A DNA stretch of 64,000 bases, taken from Caballeronia jiangsuensis (GTDB lineage Bacteria; Pseudomonadota; Gammaproteobacteria; Burkholderiales; Burkholderiaceae). The position numbers and the translations under genes are program-made. The stretch covers positions 110,720 through 174,719 of the forward strand of contig JFHF01000011.1 of assembly GCA_000648925.1 (NCBI GenBank), read 5' to 3'. The notes below the pieces were generated by a model. That model ran no database searches, was not told where the DNA came from, and was given only the letters and a program-made list of their open reading frames with translations. Below are positions 36,737-45,842 of the stretch, piece by piece. Position 1 is the stretch's first letter. Each line of letters opens with the position of its first letter.

Positions 36737-36766
36737 AAAAAATCCAGCCGACGGGCTGGATTTTTT
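36737..36766 (-). terminator. Terminator of the tRNA cluster
   Basis: Arms AAAAAATCCAGCC (36737-36749) and complement (36754-36766) with a GACG loop; on the minus strand it ends in a U-tract. It lies 12 bp past the last tRNA-Asp. Confidence 0.9.
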
Positions 36767-36778
36767 CGCACAACGATT

Positions 36779-36855
36779 TGGCGGAGCGGACGGGACTCGA
36801 ACCCGCGACCCCCGGCGTGACAGGCCGGTATTCTAACCAACTGAACTACCGCTCC
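36779..36855 (-). tRNA. tRNA-Asp (GTC), copy 1
   Basis: 77 nt including an encoded CCA. Minus strand starts GGAGCGGTAGTTCAGTTGG, anticodon GTC in the loop CTGTCAC, T-arm GGGTTCGAGTCCC. Identical in sequence to the copy at 37073-37149. Confidence 0.97.
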
Positions 36856-36925
36856 ACTTCTTTGATCGACTCGCAGTGTCATCTGCGAGCCTTGCAGCGC
36901 TTTCTACTAGCAGCCGCCGATGTTC

Positions 36926-37001
36926 TGGCGTCCCCTAGGGGATTCGAACCCCTGTACTCACCGTGAAAGGGTGATGTCCTAGGCCTCTAGACGAAGGGGA
37001 C
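36926..37001 (-). tRNA. tRNA-Glu (TTC), copy 1
   Basis: 76 nt including encoded CCA. Minus strand starts GTCCCCTTCGTCTAGAGG, anticodon TTC in CTTTCAC, T-arm AGGGGTTCGAATCCCCT. Identical to the copy at 37221-37296. Confidence 0.97.
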
Positions 37002-37026
37002 TTCAACTTCTACACACTTTGCGGCG

Positions 37027-37052
37027 AAAAAAAACCGGCTCTCATTAGCCGG
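37027..37052 (-). terminator. Terminator between the two Glu-Asp tRNA units
   Basis: Minus strand CCGGCT/AGCCGG stem with a 6-nt loop followed by eight U-encoding positions. It sits just after tRNA-Asp copy 2 and before tRNA-Glu copy 1. Confidence 0.8.
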
Positions 37053-37072
37053 AGTGTTCCTGCTCGCAAGTT

Positions 37073-37149
37073 TGGCGGAGCGGACGGGACTCGAACCCGC
37101 GACCCCCGGCGTGACAGGCCGGTATTCTAACCAACTGAACTACCGCTCC
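37073..37149 (-). tRNA. tRNA-Asp (GTC), copy 2
   Basis: 77 nt with CCA encoded, same sequence as copy 1. Part of a tandem duplication with a period of about 294 bp. Confidence 0.97.
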
Positions 37150-37220
37150 AATTCTTTTCATCAACCCGCAATGTCACCTGCGAGTCTTGCAGCGCTTTCT
37201 ACTAGCAGCCGCCGATGTTT

Positions 37221-37296
37221 TGGCGTCCCCTAGGGGATTCGAACCCCTGTACTCACCGTGAAAGGGTGATGTCCTAGGCCTCTAGACGAAGGGGAC
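37221..37296 (-). tRNA. tRNA-Glu (TTC), copy 2
   Basis: 76 nt with CCA encoded, same sequence as copy 1. It is the first gene of the downstream transcript driven by the promoter at 37369-37397. Confidence 0.97.
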
Positions 37297-37368
37297 AGAA
37301 ATTTGTGATTCTGTCTGTACTACGTTTCGCTTTGGCAACCTACCTGACGCCAATCAGCGAAGACCGAA

Positions 37369-37397
37369 ATTCTATACAACTTCGTGTTACTTGTGAA
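37369..37397 (-). promoter_or_regulatory. Promoter before tRNA-Glu copy 2
   Basis: Minus strand TTCACA (plus 37392-37397), 17-bp spacer, TAGAAT (plus 37369-37374). It lies between tRNA-Ala and tRNA-Glu. Confidence 0.65.
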
Positions 37398-37455
37398 GTA
37401 TTTTCTGCGCTTTCCGATTCCGGTCAAACAGCTTCGCGCTACTTCATCTGTTCTT

Positions 37456-37531
<76 letters not shown>

Positions 37532-37549
37532 TTGCAGAACAGAAACGAG

Positions 37550-37578
37550 ATTGTATAGGGCGTTTTTGAAGCTGTAAA
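37550..37578 (-). promoter_or_regulatory. Promoter before tRNA-Ala
   Basis: Minus strand TTTACA (plus 37573-37578), 17-bp spacer, TACAAT (plus 37550-37555), ending 18 bp before the tRNA. Confidence 0.75.
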
Positions 37579-37627
37579 TACCTTCTGACGACTTAAGCGA
37601 AACTTTTTTGTCTCGCCGGACGCCAAT

Positions 37628-37678
37628 GCGCGCAATGGATGACGCGCGATCGCCGCCGCGAGTCATCCGTCGTTGCGC
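37628..37678 (-). terminator. Large stem-loop after gltX
   Basis: An inverted repeat with GGATGAC/GTCATCC as its best block, framed by TTGCGC/GCGCGC-type sequence, immediately after the gltX stop. No U-tract follows, so termination strength is uncertain. Confidence 0.45.
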
Positions 37679-37680
37679 AA

Positions 37681-39090
37681 TCAGCCGTTCGCCTTTTCCA
37701 GACGCTTCAACACGGCATCGCGACCAAAGAGCATCAGGACTGCATCGATCGATGGCGTGTGGGTCGTGCCCGCGACCAGCAGCCGTACGGGCATCGCGAG
37801 TTGCGGCATCTTGAGCTTGTGCGCCGTGAGAGTCGCCTTGAGCGCCGCCGCGATCGCTTCCTTGCTCCACTCGACGTTCGCGAGCGCCGCACGCAAGTCG
37901 GCGATGGCCGGACGCACGGCATCGGTGACATGCTGCGCGAAGGCGTCCGGATCGATGGCGGGCTCGCGATAGAACATCGCGGCGTTATCGGCGATCTCCT
38001 TTACCGTCGATGCGCGATCCTTCAGAAGCGCGATCGCCTGATCGAGCGGCGCGCCGCTGTCGATGGCAGCGGCATCGATGCCCGCCTCCAGCAGGAACGG
38101 CTTCGTCAGCTCCGCGAGCCGCGCGTTGTCCGCTTCCTTGATGTAGTGCGCGTTGAGCCAGTTGAGCTTGTCGTGGTCGTACTGCGCCGGCGACTTGCCG
38201 AGATGCTCGAGATCGAACCATTCGACGAATTGCTCGCGCGAGAAGATCTCGGCATCGCCGTGCGACCAACCGAGGCGCGCGAGATAGTTCACCACCGCCT
38301 CTGGCAGATAGCCGTTGTCGCGATAGCCCGTCACGCTCATCGCGCCGTGGCGCTTGCTCATCTTCTCGCCCTGCTCGTTCAGCACGGTCGGAAGATGCGC
38401 GTACACCGGCGCCTCGCCGCCGAGCGCGCGCAGGATATTGATCTGACGCGGCGTGTTGTTCACGTGATCGTCGCCACGAATGACGTGCGTGATTTTCATG
38501 TCGAGATCGTCGACGACCACGCAGAAGTTATAGGTCGGCGTGCCGTCGGGACGCGCGATCACGAGATCGTCGAGTTCCTCATTCGAGATTTCGATGTGCC
38601 CTTTCACCGCGTCGTCCCAGGCGACCGCGCCGTCGAGCGGATTGCGAAAGCGCACGACCGGCTTCACGCCTTCCGGCACCGGCGGCAGCACCTTGCCCGG
38701 CTCGGGACGCCACGTGCCGTCATAGCGCGGCTTTTCGCCCGCGGCGCGCTGACGCTCGCGCAGCGCGTCGAGTTCTTCCGTCGACATGTAGCAGTGGTAA
38801 GCGAGCCCTTTCTCCATCATCTGCGCGACGACCTCGCGATAACGCTCCATGCGCTGCATCTGATAGAACGGGCCCTCGTCGAAATCGAGTCCGAGCCACG
38901 CCATGCCTTCGAGAATCGCATCGACCGATGCATCGGTGGAGCGCTCCAGATCGGTGTCCTCGATGCGCAGCACGAAAGTGCCCTTCATCTTGCGTGCGAA
39001 CGCCCACGGATAGAGCGCGGAGCGGATGTTGCCGAGATGGATGAAGCCGGTCGGGCTCGGGGCGAAGCGTGTACGGACTTGGGTGGTCAT
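37681..39090 (-). CDS. gltX: Glutamyl-tRNA synthetase
   Basis: A 469-residue class I aminoacyl-tRNA synthetase. The HIGH-type motif is in [17 protein letters not shown] (residues about 11-27) and the KMSKS-type motif is KMSKRHG (about 250). [10 protein letters not shown] and the anticodon-binding C-terminal helical domain are also present. It charges tRNA-Glu; two tRNA-Glu genes lie directly downstream on the same strand but have their own promoters. The C-terminal end matches the discriminating bacterial enzyme in length. Confidence 0.97.
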   Translation of the reverse strand: MTTQVRTRFAPSPTGFIHLGNIRSALYPWAFARKMKGTFVLRIEDTDLERSTDASVDAILEGMAWLGLDFDEGPFYQMQRMERYREVVAQMMEKGLAYHCYMSTEELDALRERQRAAGEKPRYDGTWRPEPGKVLPPVPEGVKPVVRFRNPLDGAVAWDDAVKGHIEISNEELDDLVIARPDGTPTYNFCVVVDDLDMKITHVIRGDDHVNNTPRQINILRALGGEAPVYAHLPTVLNEQGEKMSKRHGAMSVTGYRDNGYLPEAVVNYLARLGWSHGDAEIFSREQFVEWFDLEHLGKSPAQYDHDKLNWLNAHYIKEADNARLAELTKPFLLEAGIDAAAIDSGAPLDQAIALLKDRASTVKEIADNAAMFYREPAIDPDAFAQHVTDAVRPAIADLRAALANVEWSKEAIAAALKATLTAHKLKMPQLAMPVRLLVAGTTHTPSIDAVLMLFGRDAVLKRLEKANG

Positions 39091-39294
39091 TGCTGTTTAC
39101 TCGATGAATGGCGGTGCGCGCTCGCGCTCGATTCCCGCTCAAAATGAGACGAAATTATACTCGCCGCCCGCTTTGCGCCGGTCCGCGCGCCTTTTGTTTT
39201 ATGATGTGCGCGCTTTTCCCGATCTCCCGAAACACCCGCCTGCAACGCCCGCACGGACGGGCGTCCGGGACCCGCTGCACCGCCGGAGCACAAC

Positions 39295-40239
39295 TTGAAT
39301 TCATCGTCACCCCGTCTTTCGCGTCGCGCGTTCTCGCTCGCGGCCGCATCGTCCATTCTCGCCGCCTGCACGACCACGAGCGGCGGCATGTCGGGCGAAA
39401 CCGCATCCGGCACACCGGTGGCGCCGCCGTCGAACACGGAGCCGCAGCGGCCGATGCGCATCGGTCTCGCGCTCGGTGGCGGCGCCGCGCGCGGCTTCGC
39501 GCATATCGGCGTGATCAAGGCGCTCGAAGCGCGCAACGTGCACGTCGATCTCGTCGCGGGCACGAGCGCGGGTTCGGTGATCGCGGCGCTGTACGCATCG
39601 GGGATGACCGGCATCGCAATCAACAAGCTCGCGCTCACCATGGACGAAGCCTCGATCAGCGACTGGGCGATGCCCTTTCGCACGCGCGGCATCCTGCAGG
39701 GCGTCGCGCTGCAAAACTATCTGAACAAGACGCTCGACAATCGTCCGATCGAAAAGATGGCGAAACCGCTCGGCATCGTCGCCACGGATCTGAAGAGCGG
39801 CCAGCCGATTCTCTTCCAGCGCGGCAACACCGGCGTCGCGGTGCGGGCGTCGTGCAGCGTGCCGTCGATTTTCGAGCCGGTGAAAATCGGGGATCGCGAG
39901 TATGTCGACGGCGGGCTCGTGAGTCCGGTGCCGGCGGCGTTCGCGCACAAGATGGGCGCCGATTTCGTGATCGCGGTCGATATCTCGGCGCGGCCGGAAA
40001 GCGGGCTCACGTCCAGTTCGTTCGACGTGCTGATGCAGACGTTCACGATCATGGGCCAGACCATCAAGGCCTATGAACTCGACAAATACGCCAACGCGGT
40101 GATTCGCCCGAATCTCGTCGCGATGAGCAGCAGCGACTTCAGCCAGCGCAACGCGTCGATCCTCGCGGGCGAGGAAGCGGTCGCCAAGATGTGGCCGACG
40201 CTGCAGCGCCAGCTCGCGGAGCGCGGCGCGCGGGTCTGA
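39295..40239 (+). CDS. Patatin-like phospholipase, probable lipoprotein (RssA-like)
   Basis: A 314-residue patatin-fold hydrolase. The oxyanion loop GGGAARGF, nucleophile serine in GTSAGS and catalytic aspartate in DGG are all present (about residues 61, 91 and 206). The N-terminus carries both a twin-arginine-like SRRAFSLAAASS and a lipobox LAAC (C25), so it is probably exported and acylated. The start is TTG at 39295, with CGGAG about 8 bp upstream; no better ATG precedes the signal. It should hydrolyse phospholipid or lysophospholipid acyl esters in the envelope. Convergent with the cytochrome gene and separated by a perfect palindrome. Confidence 0.87.
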   Translation: MNSSSPRLSRRAFSLAAASSILAACTTTSGGMSGETASGTPVAPPSNTEPQRPMRIGLALGGGAARGFAHIGVIKALEARNVHVDLVAGTSAGSVIAALYASGMTGIAINKLALTMDEASISDWAMPFRTRGILQGVALQNYLNKTLDNRPIEKMAKPLGIVATDLKSGQPILFQRGNTGVAVRASCSVPSIFEPVKIGDREYVDGGLVSPVPAAFAHKMGADFVIAVDISARPESGLTSSSFDVLMQTFTIMGQTIKAYELDKYANAVIRPNLVAMSSSDFSQRNASILAGEEAVAKMWPTLQRQLAERGARV

Positions 40240-40265
40240 ACGCTTTTCCCGCGCATCAAATGCAG

Positions 40266-40293
40266 CGAGGCCACGCAATATTGCGTGGCCTCG
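40266..40293. terminator. Bidirectional terminator, perfect palindrome
   Basis: A perfect 28-bp palindrome, half-site CGAGGCCACGCAAT, between the convergent patatin and cytochrome c genes, with TTTTC shortly after on the plus strand. Confidence 0.85.
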
Positions 40294-40314
40294 TGTCTTT
40301 TCAAGCGTCAGGAT

Positions 40315-41550
40315 TTAGCGCAGCGTCTTCACCTTGCCGGCGGTCACATCGCCGGGCTGCCCGCCCCACGTCACGCGAAGATAGTTCGCCAGTTGCGCGA
40401 TCTGCTCATCGCCGTAAGTGCTCGCGAAACCCGGCATCGCCTGCATGCGCTCCGCGCCCGGAAAGCGCTGCGCCTCGATGCCGTCGAGCATCGACGTGAC
40501 GAGATTGCGCGGGTCGGCCTGACGCAAGGTCGAGTTGCCATCCATGCCCACCGCGACATGCGGCTTGCCCTGACCTTCGATTCCGTGACAGCCCGCGCAG
40601 GAATCGAGGTAGAGATGGCGGCCCGCGGCGAGTTGCGCCGTGTCGTCGAACTTGACGGTGACGAGCGGCGCGGGTTGCGGCGACGCGTCGCCGAGCAGAT
40701 ACGTCGCGAGCGCGCGCAGGTCCTCGGGATTCAGGTGCTGCGTGCTCAGATAGATCACGGGGTGCATCTCGCCGAACGCGGAACCTTGCTTCGCCACGCC
40801 GGTTGCGAAGAACGCCTGCAAATCCGCGCCCGTCCAGCCGCGCGCGGCAAGCGCGGCCGGCGTGATGTCCGGCGCGCCGATACGCCCGAGCGCACCGCCC
40901 TGCAACGTCTTCGCGCCCTGCATCTGGCCGAACGCGCCGCGCGGCGAGTGGCATTCCGCGCAATGGCCGAGCGCGTTGGCCAGATAGCGCCCGCGCGTCC
41001 AGTCGGAGGACTGTCCCGACGATGCATCCGGCAGCGTGTCCTTCAGAAACAGCATGTCCCAGAAACGCACGGCGAAGCGCACGCTGTATGGAAACTTGAG
41101 ATCGGATGCGACGTTCGGAACCGCCGCGGGTTTTTGCGTCATCAGATACGCGTAGATCGCGTCGCTGTCCTCGCGCGACATCTGCCGGTACGACGTGTAC
41201 GGCATCGCGGGATAGAGCTTGTGCTTCGGCGTCACGCCATCGTGCAGCGCGCCGTAGAACTCGTCGGCGCTCCACATGCCGATGCCGTGCTTCGGATCGG
41301 GCGTGATGTTCGTGCCGTAGAAGGTGCCGAATTGCGATTCGAGCTTCACGCCGCCCGCGAACGGCGCGCCGCCGGGCGCCGTGTGGCATGCGGCGCAATC
41401 GGCGGCATGTGCGAGATAGCGTCCACGCGCGATCTGTTCGGGCGAGCTTTTCAGCGGTGTCGCCATATCGTTCTGGCCGCCGCAACCGGCGAGCGCGAAC
41501 GACGCTGCCACCAAAGGCGCAACGAGACGGGTCAGGATCGATCTCATCAT
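40315..41550 (-). CDS. Tri-haem c-type cytochrome, probable lipoprotein
   Basis: A 411-residue protein with lipobox LAGC (C23) and three CxxCH haem sites: C52-C55-H56, C197-C200-H201 and C318-C321-H322. It belongs to the cytochrome subunit type of alcohol/aldehyde and molybdenum hydroxylase systems. It would carry electrons from the molybdenum hydroxylase encoded upstream to the respiratory chain from the periplasmic face. The start (tandem ATG at 41550 and 41547) has AAGGA upstream, and the first ATG overlaps the stop of the 2Fe-2S subunit as ATGA, so the genes are coupled. The open frame extends upstream antisense-like, but that extension is rejected. Confidence 0.92.
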   Translation of the reverse strand: MMRSILTRLVAPLVAASFALAGCGGQNDMATPLKSSPEQIARGRYLAHAADCAACHTAPGGAPFAGGVKLESQFGTFYGTNITPDPKHGIGMWSADEFYGALHDGVTPKHKLYPAMPYTSYRQMSREDSDAIYAYLMTQKPAAVPNVASDLKFPYSVRFAVRFWDMLFLKDTLPDASSGQSSDWTRGRYLANALGHCAECHSPRGAFGQMQGAKTLQGGALGRIGAPDITPAALAARGWTGADLQAFFATGVAKQGSAFGEMHPVIYLSTQHLNPEDLRALATYLLGDASPQPAPLVTVKFDDTAQLAAGRHLYLDSCAGCHGIEGQGKPHVAVGMDGNSTLRQADPRNLVTSMLDGIEAQRFPGAERMQAMPGFASTYGDEQIAQLANYLRVTWGGQPGDVTAGKVKTLR

Positions 41551-42119
41551 GCGGCGTCCTTCACGAGTCCGGGCGTGGCGAGCACGAGATCCTTGACCGC
41601 TTCGTAGTAGCGCACATAGCCAGTGCAGCGGCAGATGTGCTCGTTCAGCGCGTCCATGATCGTCGCTTCGATCTGGTCCTTCGCGATCGGATTGCGCTTG
41701 AGCCTTTCGATCAGCACGGTCGTCGCGTTGACGAAGCCCGGCGTGCAATAGCCGCACTGGAAGCTGAAGTGTTCGAGGAACTTCTGCTGCACCGTCGACA
41801 TTTCGACGACTTCGCCCTGCTCGTTGCGCTTCGAGTGGCCTTCGACCGTGCGCACGGACTTGCCGTCGAAGAAATGCGCGCCGTTGATGCACGTGCGCGC
41901 TTCCTCGCTCGTGCCGTCCGCGTGATCGACGATCACCACGCACGCGTGGCAGATGCCCTGACCGCAGCCGAGACGCGAGCCGGTGAGGCTGAGATACTCG
42001 TGCAGAAAATCGATCATCGACAGACCGGCGGGCACCTGCATCGGGCCGATCTTTTTGCCGTTGATCGTCATCGAGAGCGCGCGCGATTCGATGCTCGCGG
42101 CGGATTGGATGGCCGTCAT
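41547..42119 (-). CDS. 2Fe-2S subunit of molybdenum hydroxylase (IorA/CoxS-like)
   Basis: A 190-residue two-cluster iron-sulfur protein. The plant-type cluster ligands are in LGCGQGICHACVV and later CINGAHFF; the second cluster ligands are in CGYCTPGF and CRCTGY. It transfers electrons from the molybdenum centre to the cytochrome. A perfect AGGAGGT precedes the ATG, which overlaps the stop of the large subunit gene as ATGA. There is no FAD subunit gene, matching the isoquinoline 1-oxidoreductase type in which cytochrome c replaces the flavoprotein. Confidence 0.93.
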   Translation of the reverse strand: MTAIQSAASIESRALSMTINGKKIGPMQVPAGLSMIDFLHEYLSLTGSRLGCGQGICHACVVIVDHADGTSEEARTCINGAHFFDGKSVRTVEGHSKRNEQGEVVEMSTVQQKFLEHFSFQCGYCTPGFVNATTVLIERLKRNPIAKDQIEATIMDALNEHICRCTGYVRYYEAVKDLVLATPGLVKDAA

Positions 42120-44938
42120 GCGAGCACCTCCTGAATGTTTTGCGGCGCCACCGGCAGATCGGTGAAGCGATGGCCGATCGCATGAGCGATCGCGTTGACG
42201 ATGGCCCCGACCACCGGAATCATCACCACTTCGGCAATGCCCTTCGGCGGATCGGTTTCGGAAAGCGGCGGCAGCACTTCGCCCGTCTGCTTCCACACGG
42301 CGACATCGCTCGCGAGCGGCAGGCGATAGCGGTTGAAGTTCCAGGTGCCGTTGCCGGGGCCGTCTTCGTAGAGCGGCAGATATTCGTGCAGCGCGTGCCC
42401 GATGCCCATCGCGAGGCCGCCCTGCAACTGACCCGACACGAGTTGCGGCGCGATCTGATTGCCGCACTCCATGATCGAATGATGCGAAAGCAATTCGACC
42501 TCGCCGCTCGATTCGCTCACGGCGAGTTCGACGAGCGTGCCTAGCGCGCTGTAATACGTGACCATCGCGTTGTTGCGTTGCACGGGCGCGATGAAGACGC
42601 GCTTGCGGTCGAGCACCGCGTACCCGTTGGGCGTCGCTTTCGCGGCGCGTTTTGCGTGGCCGTCGCCGAAGCGCAGCGAAAGACCGTCGAGCGGAAGGCG
42701 CACGATCTCGCCCGCGATGTCGAACTGCGCCTCGCTCCATTGCCAGCGGTTGAACGTATGCACCGCCGCGCCCGTGACGAGCCCGAGTTCGTGCGCCTTC
42801 TTCGCGAGTGCTTCGAAAGGAATCGGCCCGAGTCCGTCGGCGGAAAGTTTGCCGTCCGTCCAGCGCGCGTCTTCGATGCGCACGACGAACGATGTCGCCT
42901 GACCGCCGCCGATGCCCTGCCCCCAGATCGCGAGCGCCGCGGGCCAGATGCCGTGGCGGAAGATCACGCGCGCCGCCTCGTGCGTCGCGTGCGTGAAGTA
43001 GAACGCCGAGTTCGTCGCGCTCGCCGGCGACATATACGCGGGCGACCAGCGCGGATTCGCGCTCAGGCGATCCTGCTCGGCCTGCGACATGATGTACGGA
43101 TCGCCGCTCGTGACAACAGGCAGGTCCGTCCAGTCGATCGTCGCCATGTGGACTTCGGCCGCGGGCTTGCCGAGCCACTTTGCGCACGCGAGCGCCTGCG
43201 ACGTCGACGAACCGGTGCCGATCTCCGCGCCCGAATGATGCAGCGCGATGCGACCATCGACGGTGAATTCGATCCTGGCGAACGCGCTCTCCGCGCCCGT
43301 GCCGAAGTCCTTCTGCGTGCACGCGAAACCGACGCCGTAGCGCTTGCCCGGATGCGCGGCTTCGTATTCCGACTTGCGTTTCGCGCGCTCCGTCCAGAGC
43401 GGATGCGCCTGCGCGCGCCGAAGCACGTCCTCGGCGCGCACGGCGCCCGCCGGAATCGCGCCCTGCGTGTTCTTCATGCCGGTGCGCATCACGTTCTTCA
43501 GGCGCAGATCGATCGGATCGAGTTCGAGCGTGTGCGCGATTTCGTCGATCATCATCTCGGTCGCGGCCATACTCTGCAGCGTGCCGTAGCCGCGCGCCGA
43601 GCCCGCGTCCACCGCGCGCGATGCGATGGCGGTCGCGGTCAGATCGCTCTTCGGGATGTAGTAGATGGACTGCGCCGCCGTCGCACCGACCATCGCGACC
43701 GACGGCGAGAAGTTGCAGCGCCCGCCGCCATTGGCGACGAAATCGCCCTTGAACGCCTGAATCGTTCCCGACTTCCGGTCGATCGCCATGCGATAGCGCA
43801 TGTCGAACGCGTGCCGCTTGATCGAGGTCTGGAACTGCTCGAAGCGATCGTTGGCGAGGCGCACCGGACGGCCATCGCCGTACAGCGACGCGAGCAGGCC
43901 GTAGAACGGCATGTTGTAGTGATCCTTCGAACCGTAGCCGACCGTGTAGCACGGATGCAGGAACAGGTTCTTCACCGCAAAGCGCGACTTCGCCGTCATC
44001 TCGATCGCGCTTTCGGCCACTTCATGCGGGCCTTGCGTCGGGATGACCATGTGCAGCGACTGCGTCGCCGCGTCGTACCAGCAGTTCGCGTTGTCGGGTT
44101 CGAGCGCGGCCGTGTCGACGGATTGCGTGCGGTAAGCGCGGTCCACGACGAGCCACCCGGCCGGCGGATGATCGAGCGCGTCGCCGATCGCGTTCGCATG
44201 GAACACGCCCTGCTCGTCGAGCTTGCCGTGCTCGGCGGCGCTCGCCCAGACCGGCTCGCGCTTCTTCATCATGTGCGGAAAGAGCGGCGTGTCCTTGAGA
44301 CTGGAGAAGCTATCGTCGTCGTAAGGCGTCTTGCCGCCGACGCGCACGAAGCGGAACGCCGCCCACGGATCGCGCTCGATCGAACCGGTCGTCGCGCCGT
44401 AACGGATGACGCCGTCACGGAACTGGAGCTTGTCCTTCGCGAAGCGAAAACGCGCGAAATCGTGGTAGATCAGGATCGCGACCGCCTGCCCGAGATACGC
44501 CGGCGTCTTGCCGGTGGGCAGCAGCATGTCGCCGCCATAGAAGGCGGGGAACGCGAGCTTGTCGCGCGCGAGATCGTCCGCCGTGACGATGCGATCGGGC
44601 GCGAGGCCGCCGTCGAGCAGCGAGAGATCGAAACCCTCGTAGATGCAATCGGCACGCGTCGTGCGCAGGATCAGCGCGTGGGACTGGTCTTTCGGCCAAT
44701 GCGGCATGTCCGCCGCGCGAACGTCACGCGCGAACACCTTCGCGCCCGTCACCTTCGCGATGCCGTCGATGCGAAACTTCGCGCCGCCGCTCGTCGCGTC
44801 CCACTGGACGGGAGTCAGAATCTTCTCTTCGAACAACGCGGCGAATGCACGGCTGCCGAGCGGCGCAACGAACACCGACACGCCAGCGAGCGCACTCGCT
44901 TTCAGAAAACCGCGCCTCGACAGGCCGAGTTTCCCCAT
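42116..44938 (-). CDS. Molybdopterin-binding subunit of xanthine dehydrogenase-family enzyme (IorB-like)
   Basis: A 940-residue large subunit. The N-terminus is a twin-arginine signal (SRRGFLK at residues 7-13, then a hydrophobic run to SRAFA), so the cofactor-loaded enzyme is exported folded. The body carries the aldehyde oxidase/xanthine dehydrogenase domains, including GIAKVTGAKVFARDV, GQAVAIL and, near the end, GGLAMGIGHALHE and a Pro/Glu-rich end with TDPPKGIAEVV and GAIVNAIAHAIG. The substrate (aldehyde or N-heterocycle) is not evident. First gene of a three-gene coupled operon. Whether the usual active-site glutamate is present needs an alignment. Confidence 0.9.
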   Translation of the reverse strand: MGKLGLSRRGFLKASALAGVSVFVAPLGSRAFAALFEEKILTPVQWDATSGGAKFRIDGIAKVTGAKVFARDVRAADMPHWPKDQSHALILRTTRADCIYEGFDLSLLDGGLAPDRIVTADDLARDKLAFPAFYGGDMLLPTGKTPAYLGQAVAILIYHDFARFRFAKDKLQFRDGVIRYGATTGSIERDPWAAFRFVRVGGKTPYDDDSFSSLKDTPLFPHMMKKREPVWASAAEHGKLDEQGVFHANAIGDALDHPPAGWLVVDRAYRTQSVDTAALEPDNANCWYDAATQSLHMVIPTQGPHEVAESAIEMTAKSRFAVKNLFLHPCYTVGYGSKDHYNMPFYGLLASLYGDGRPVRLANDRFEQFQTSIKRHAFDMRYRMAIDRKSGTIQAFKGDFVANGGGRCNFSPSVAMVGATAAQSIYYIPKSDLTATAIASRAVDAGSARGYGTLQSMAATEMMIDEIAHTLELDPIDLRLKNVMRTGMKNTQGAIPAGAVRAEDVLRRAQAHPLWTERAKRKSEYEAAHPGKRYGVGFACTQKDFGTGAESAFARIEFTVDGRIALHHSGAEIGTGSSTSQALACAKWLGKPAAEVHMATIDWTDLPVVTSGDPYIMSQAEQDRLSANPRWSPAYMSPASATNSAFYFTHATHEAARVIFRHGIWPAALAIWGQGIGGGQATSFVVRIEDARWTDGKLSADGLGPIPFEALAKKAHELGLVTGAAVHTFNRWQWSEAQFDIAGEIVRLPLDGLSLRFGDGHAKRAAKATPNGYAVLDRKRVFIAPVQRNNAMVTYYSALGTLVELAVSESSGEVELLSHHSIMECGNQIAPQLVSGQLQGGLAMGIGHALHEYLPLYEDGPGNGTWNFNRYRLPLASDVAVWKQTGEVLPPLSETDPPKGIAEVVMIPVVGAIVNAIAHAIGHRFTDLPVAPQNIQEVLA

Positions 44939-45240
44939 TTACTTCTCCCCAAGTGATCGCCAGCGGATCGTCCGCAGCGGGACCGTTGCCCGCCGCCAGT
45001 TCGGCAATGTGAAATTTGTTTGCAATGCGAAGCATTGTCACGCGGGCGATTCCTTTTCCGAACGCGTGATCCAGCGGGCCGGAATTGATTGCCGACGCGC
45101 AGCGGGCGCGATTTTAAGTCGCAGGGGAAGGGGCAACAACGCTCGCAACGTCAAGTTCTGTCAAACATGAAAATCGCGAGCAAAAGCAAAACGGCGGCTC
45201 GCAATGAGCCGCCGTTCTTGGGAATGCAGGCAGGACCGGA
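44939..45240. other. 302-bp intergenic region with the iscX terminator
   Basis: No gene is visible. It should hold the promoter of the molybdenum hydroxylase operon on the minus strand; no convincing -35/-10 pair was found. The only clear element is the iscX terminator at 45190-45216. Confidence 0.4.
45190..45216 (-). terminator. Terminator of the isc operon
   Basis: Arms AACGGCGGCTC (45190-45200) and complement (45206-45216) with a 5-nt loop; on the minus strand followed by TTGCTTTTGC. It lies 25 bp past iscX. Confidence 0.85.
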
Positions 45241-45438
45241 TCAGTAATCCGCGTCCTCGATCCAGGCCGCCTGGATCGCCTCCAGAATCTTTTCGTTGGA
45301 CTTTTGTGGATCGTCGTCGAAACCATCCAGTTCAGTGATCCAGCGATGCAGGTCAGTGAAACGCACATATTGGGGATCGATATCCTGATGCGCGTCGGTG
45401 AGTGCCATCGCGATCTCCTGAGTATCTGTCCACTTCAT
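45241..45438 (-). CDS. iscX: Fe-S cluster assembly protein IscX
   Basis: A 65-residue acidic protein: [13 protein letters not shown] at the start, then [16 protein letters not shown] and [15 protein letters not shown] at the end, the family signature. The ATG at 45438 has AGGAGG 8 bp upstream; a longer open frame upstream is not coding. IscX binds IscS and iron and modulates cluster assembly. It is the last gene of the isc operon, 14 bp after fdx. Confidence 0.94.
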   Translation of the reverse strand: MKWTDTQEIAMALTDAHQDIDPQYVRFTDLHRWITELDGFDDDPQKSNEKILEAIQAAWIEDADY

Positions 45439-45452
45439 GGGCGAGCCTCCTG

Positions 45453-45794
45453 TCAGTGATTTTCTTTGGCGTGATTGATGGAGTACCGCGGGATCTCGAC
45501 CACCAGATCCTCGTCGGCAGGCACCATTGCCTGACATGATAACCGCGATGTCGGTTCGAGACCCCACGCTTTGTCGAGGAGATCGTCCTCGTCTTCCTCG
45601 GACGGCTCGAGCGCGTTGAAGCCTTCCCGGATGATGACGTGGCACGTCGTGCAAGCGCACGATTTCTCGCAGGCATGCTCGATCTCGATGCCGTGTTCCA
45701 GCAGGTTGTCGCAGATGCTCTTGCTGAGGTCGGCGTCGATCACCGCGCCATCCGGGCAGAGTTCCACGTGAGGCAGCACAACGATTTGAGGCAT
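45453..45794 (-). CDS. fdx: ISC-type 2Fe-2S ferredoxin
   Basis: A 113-residue adrenodoxin-type ferredoxin. Cluster cysteines are in [15 protein letters not shown] and the distal one in LSCQAMV. The N-terminus starts [16 protein letters not shown]. It supplies electrons for cluster assembly on IscU. It lies between hscA and iscX, matching the canonical order. Confidence 0.95.
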   Translation of the reverse strand: MPQIVVLPHVELCPDGAVIDADLSKSICDNLLEHGIEIEHACEKSCACTTCHVIIREGFNALEPSEEDEDDLLDKAWGLEPTSRLSCQAMVPADEDLVVEIPRYSINHAKENH

Positions 45795-45842
45795 GGGACT
45801 GATTTTCCGTAAATGCTTGTTTGTTCGATAACCGCGCGACGA

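Noticed and set aside
41551..42183. Upstream extension of the cytochrome c frame
   Set aside because: Arg-rich, overlaps the 2Fe-2S subunit out of frame; the lipoprotein start at 41550 with AAGGA is better.
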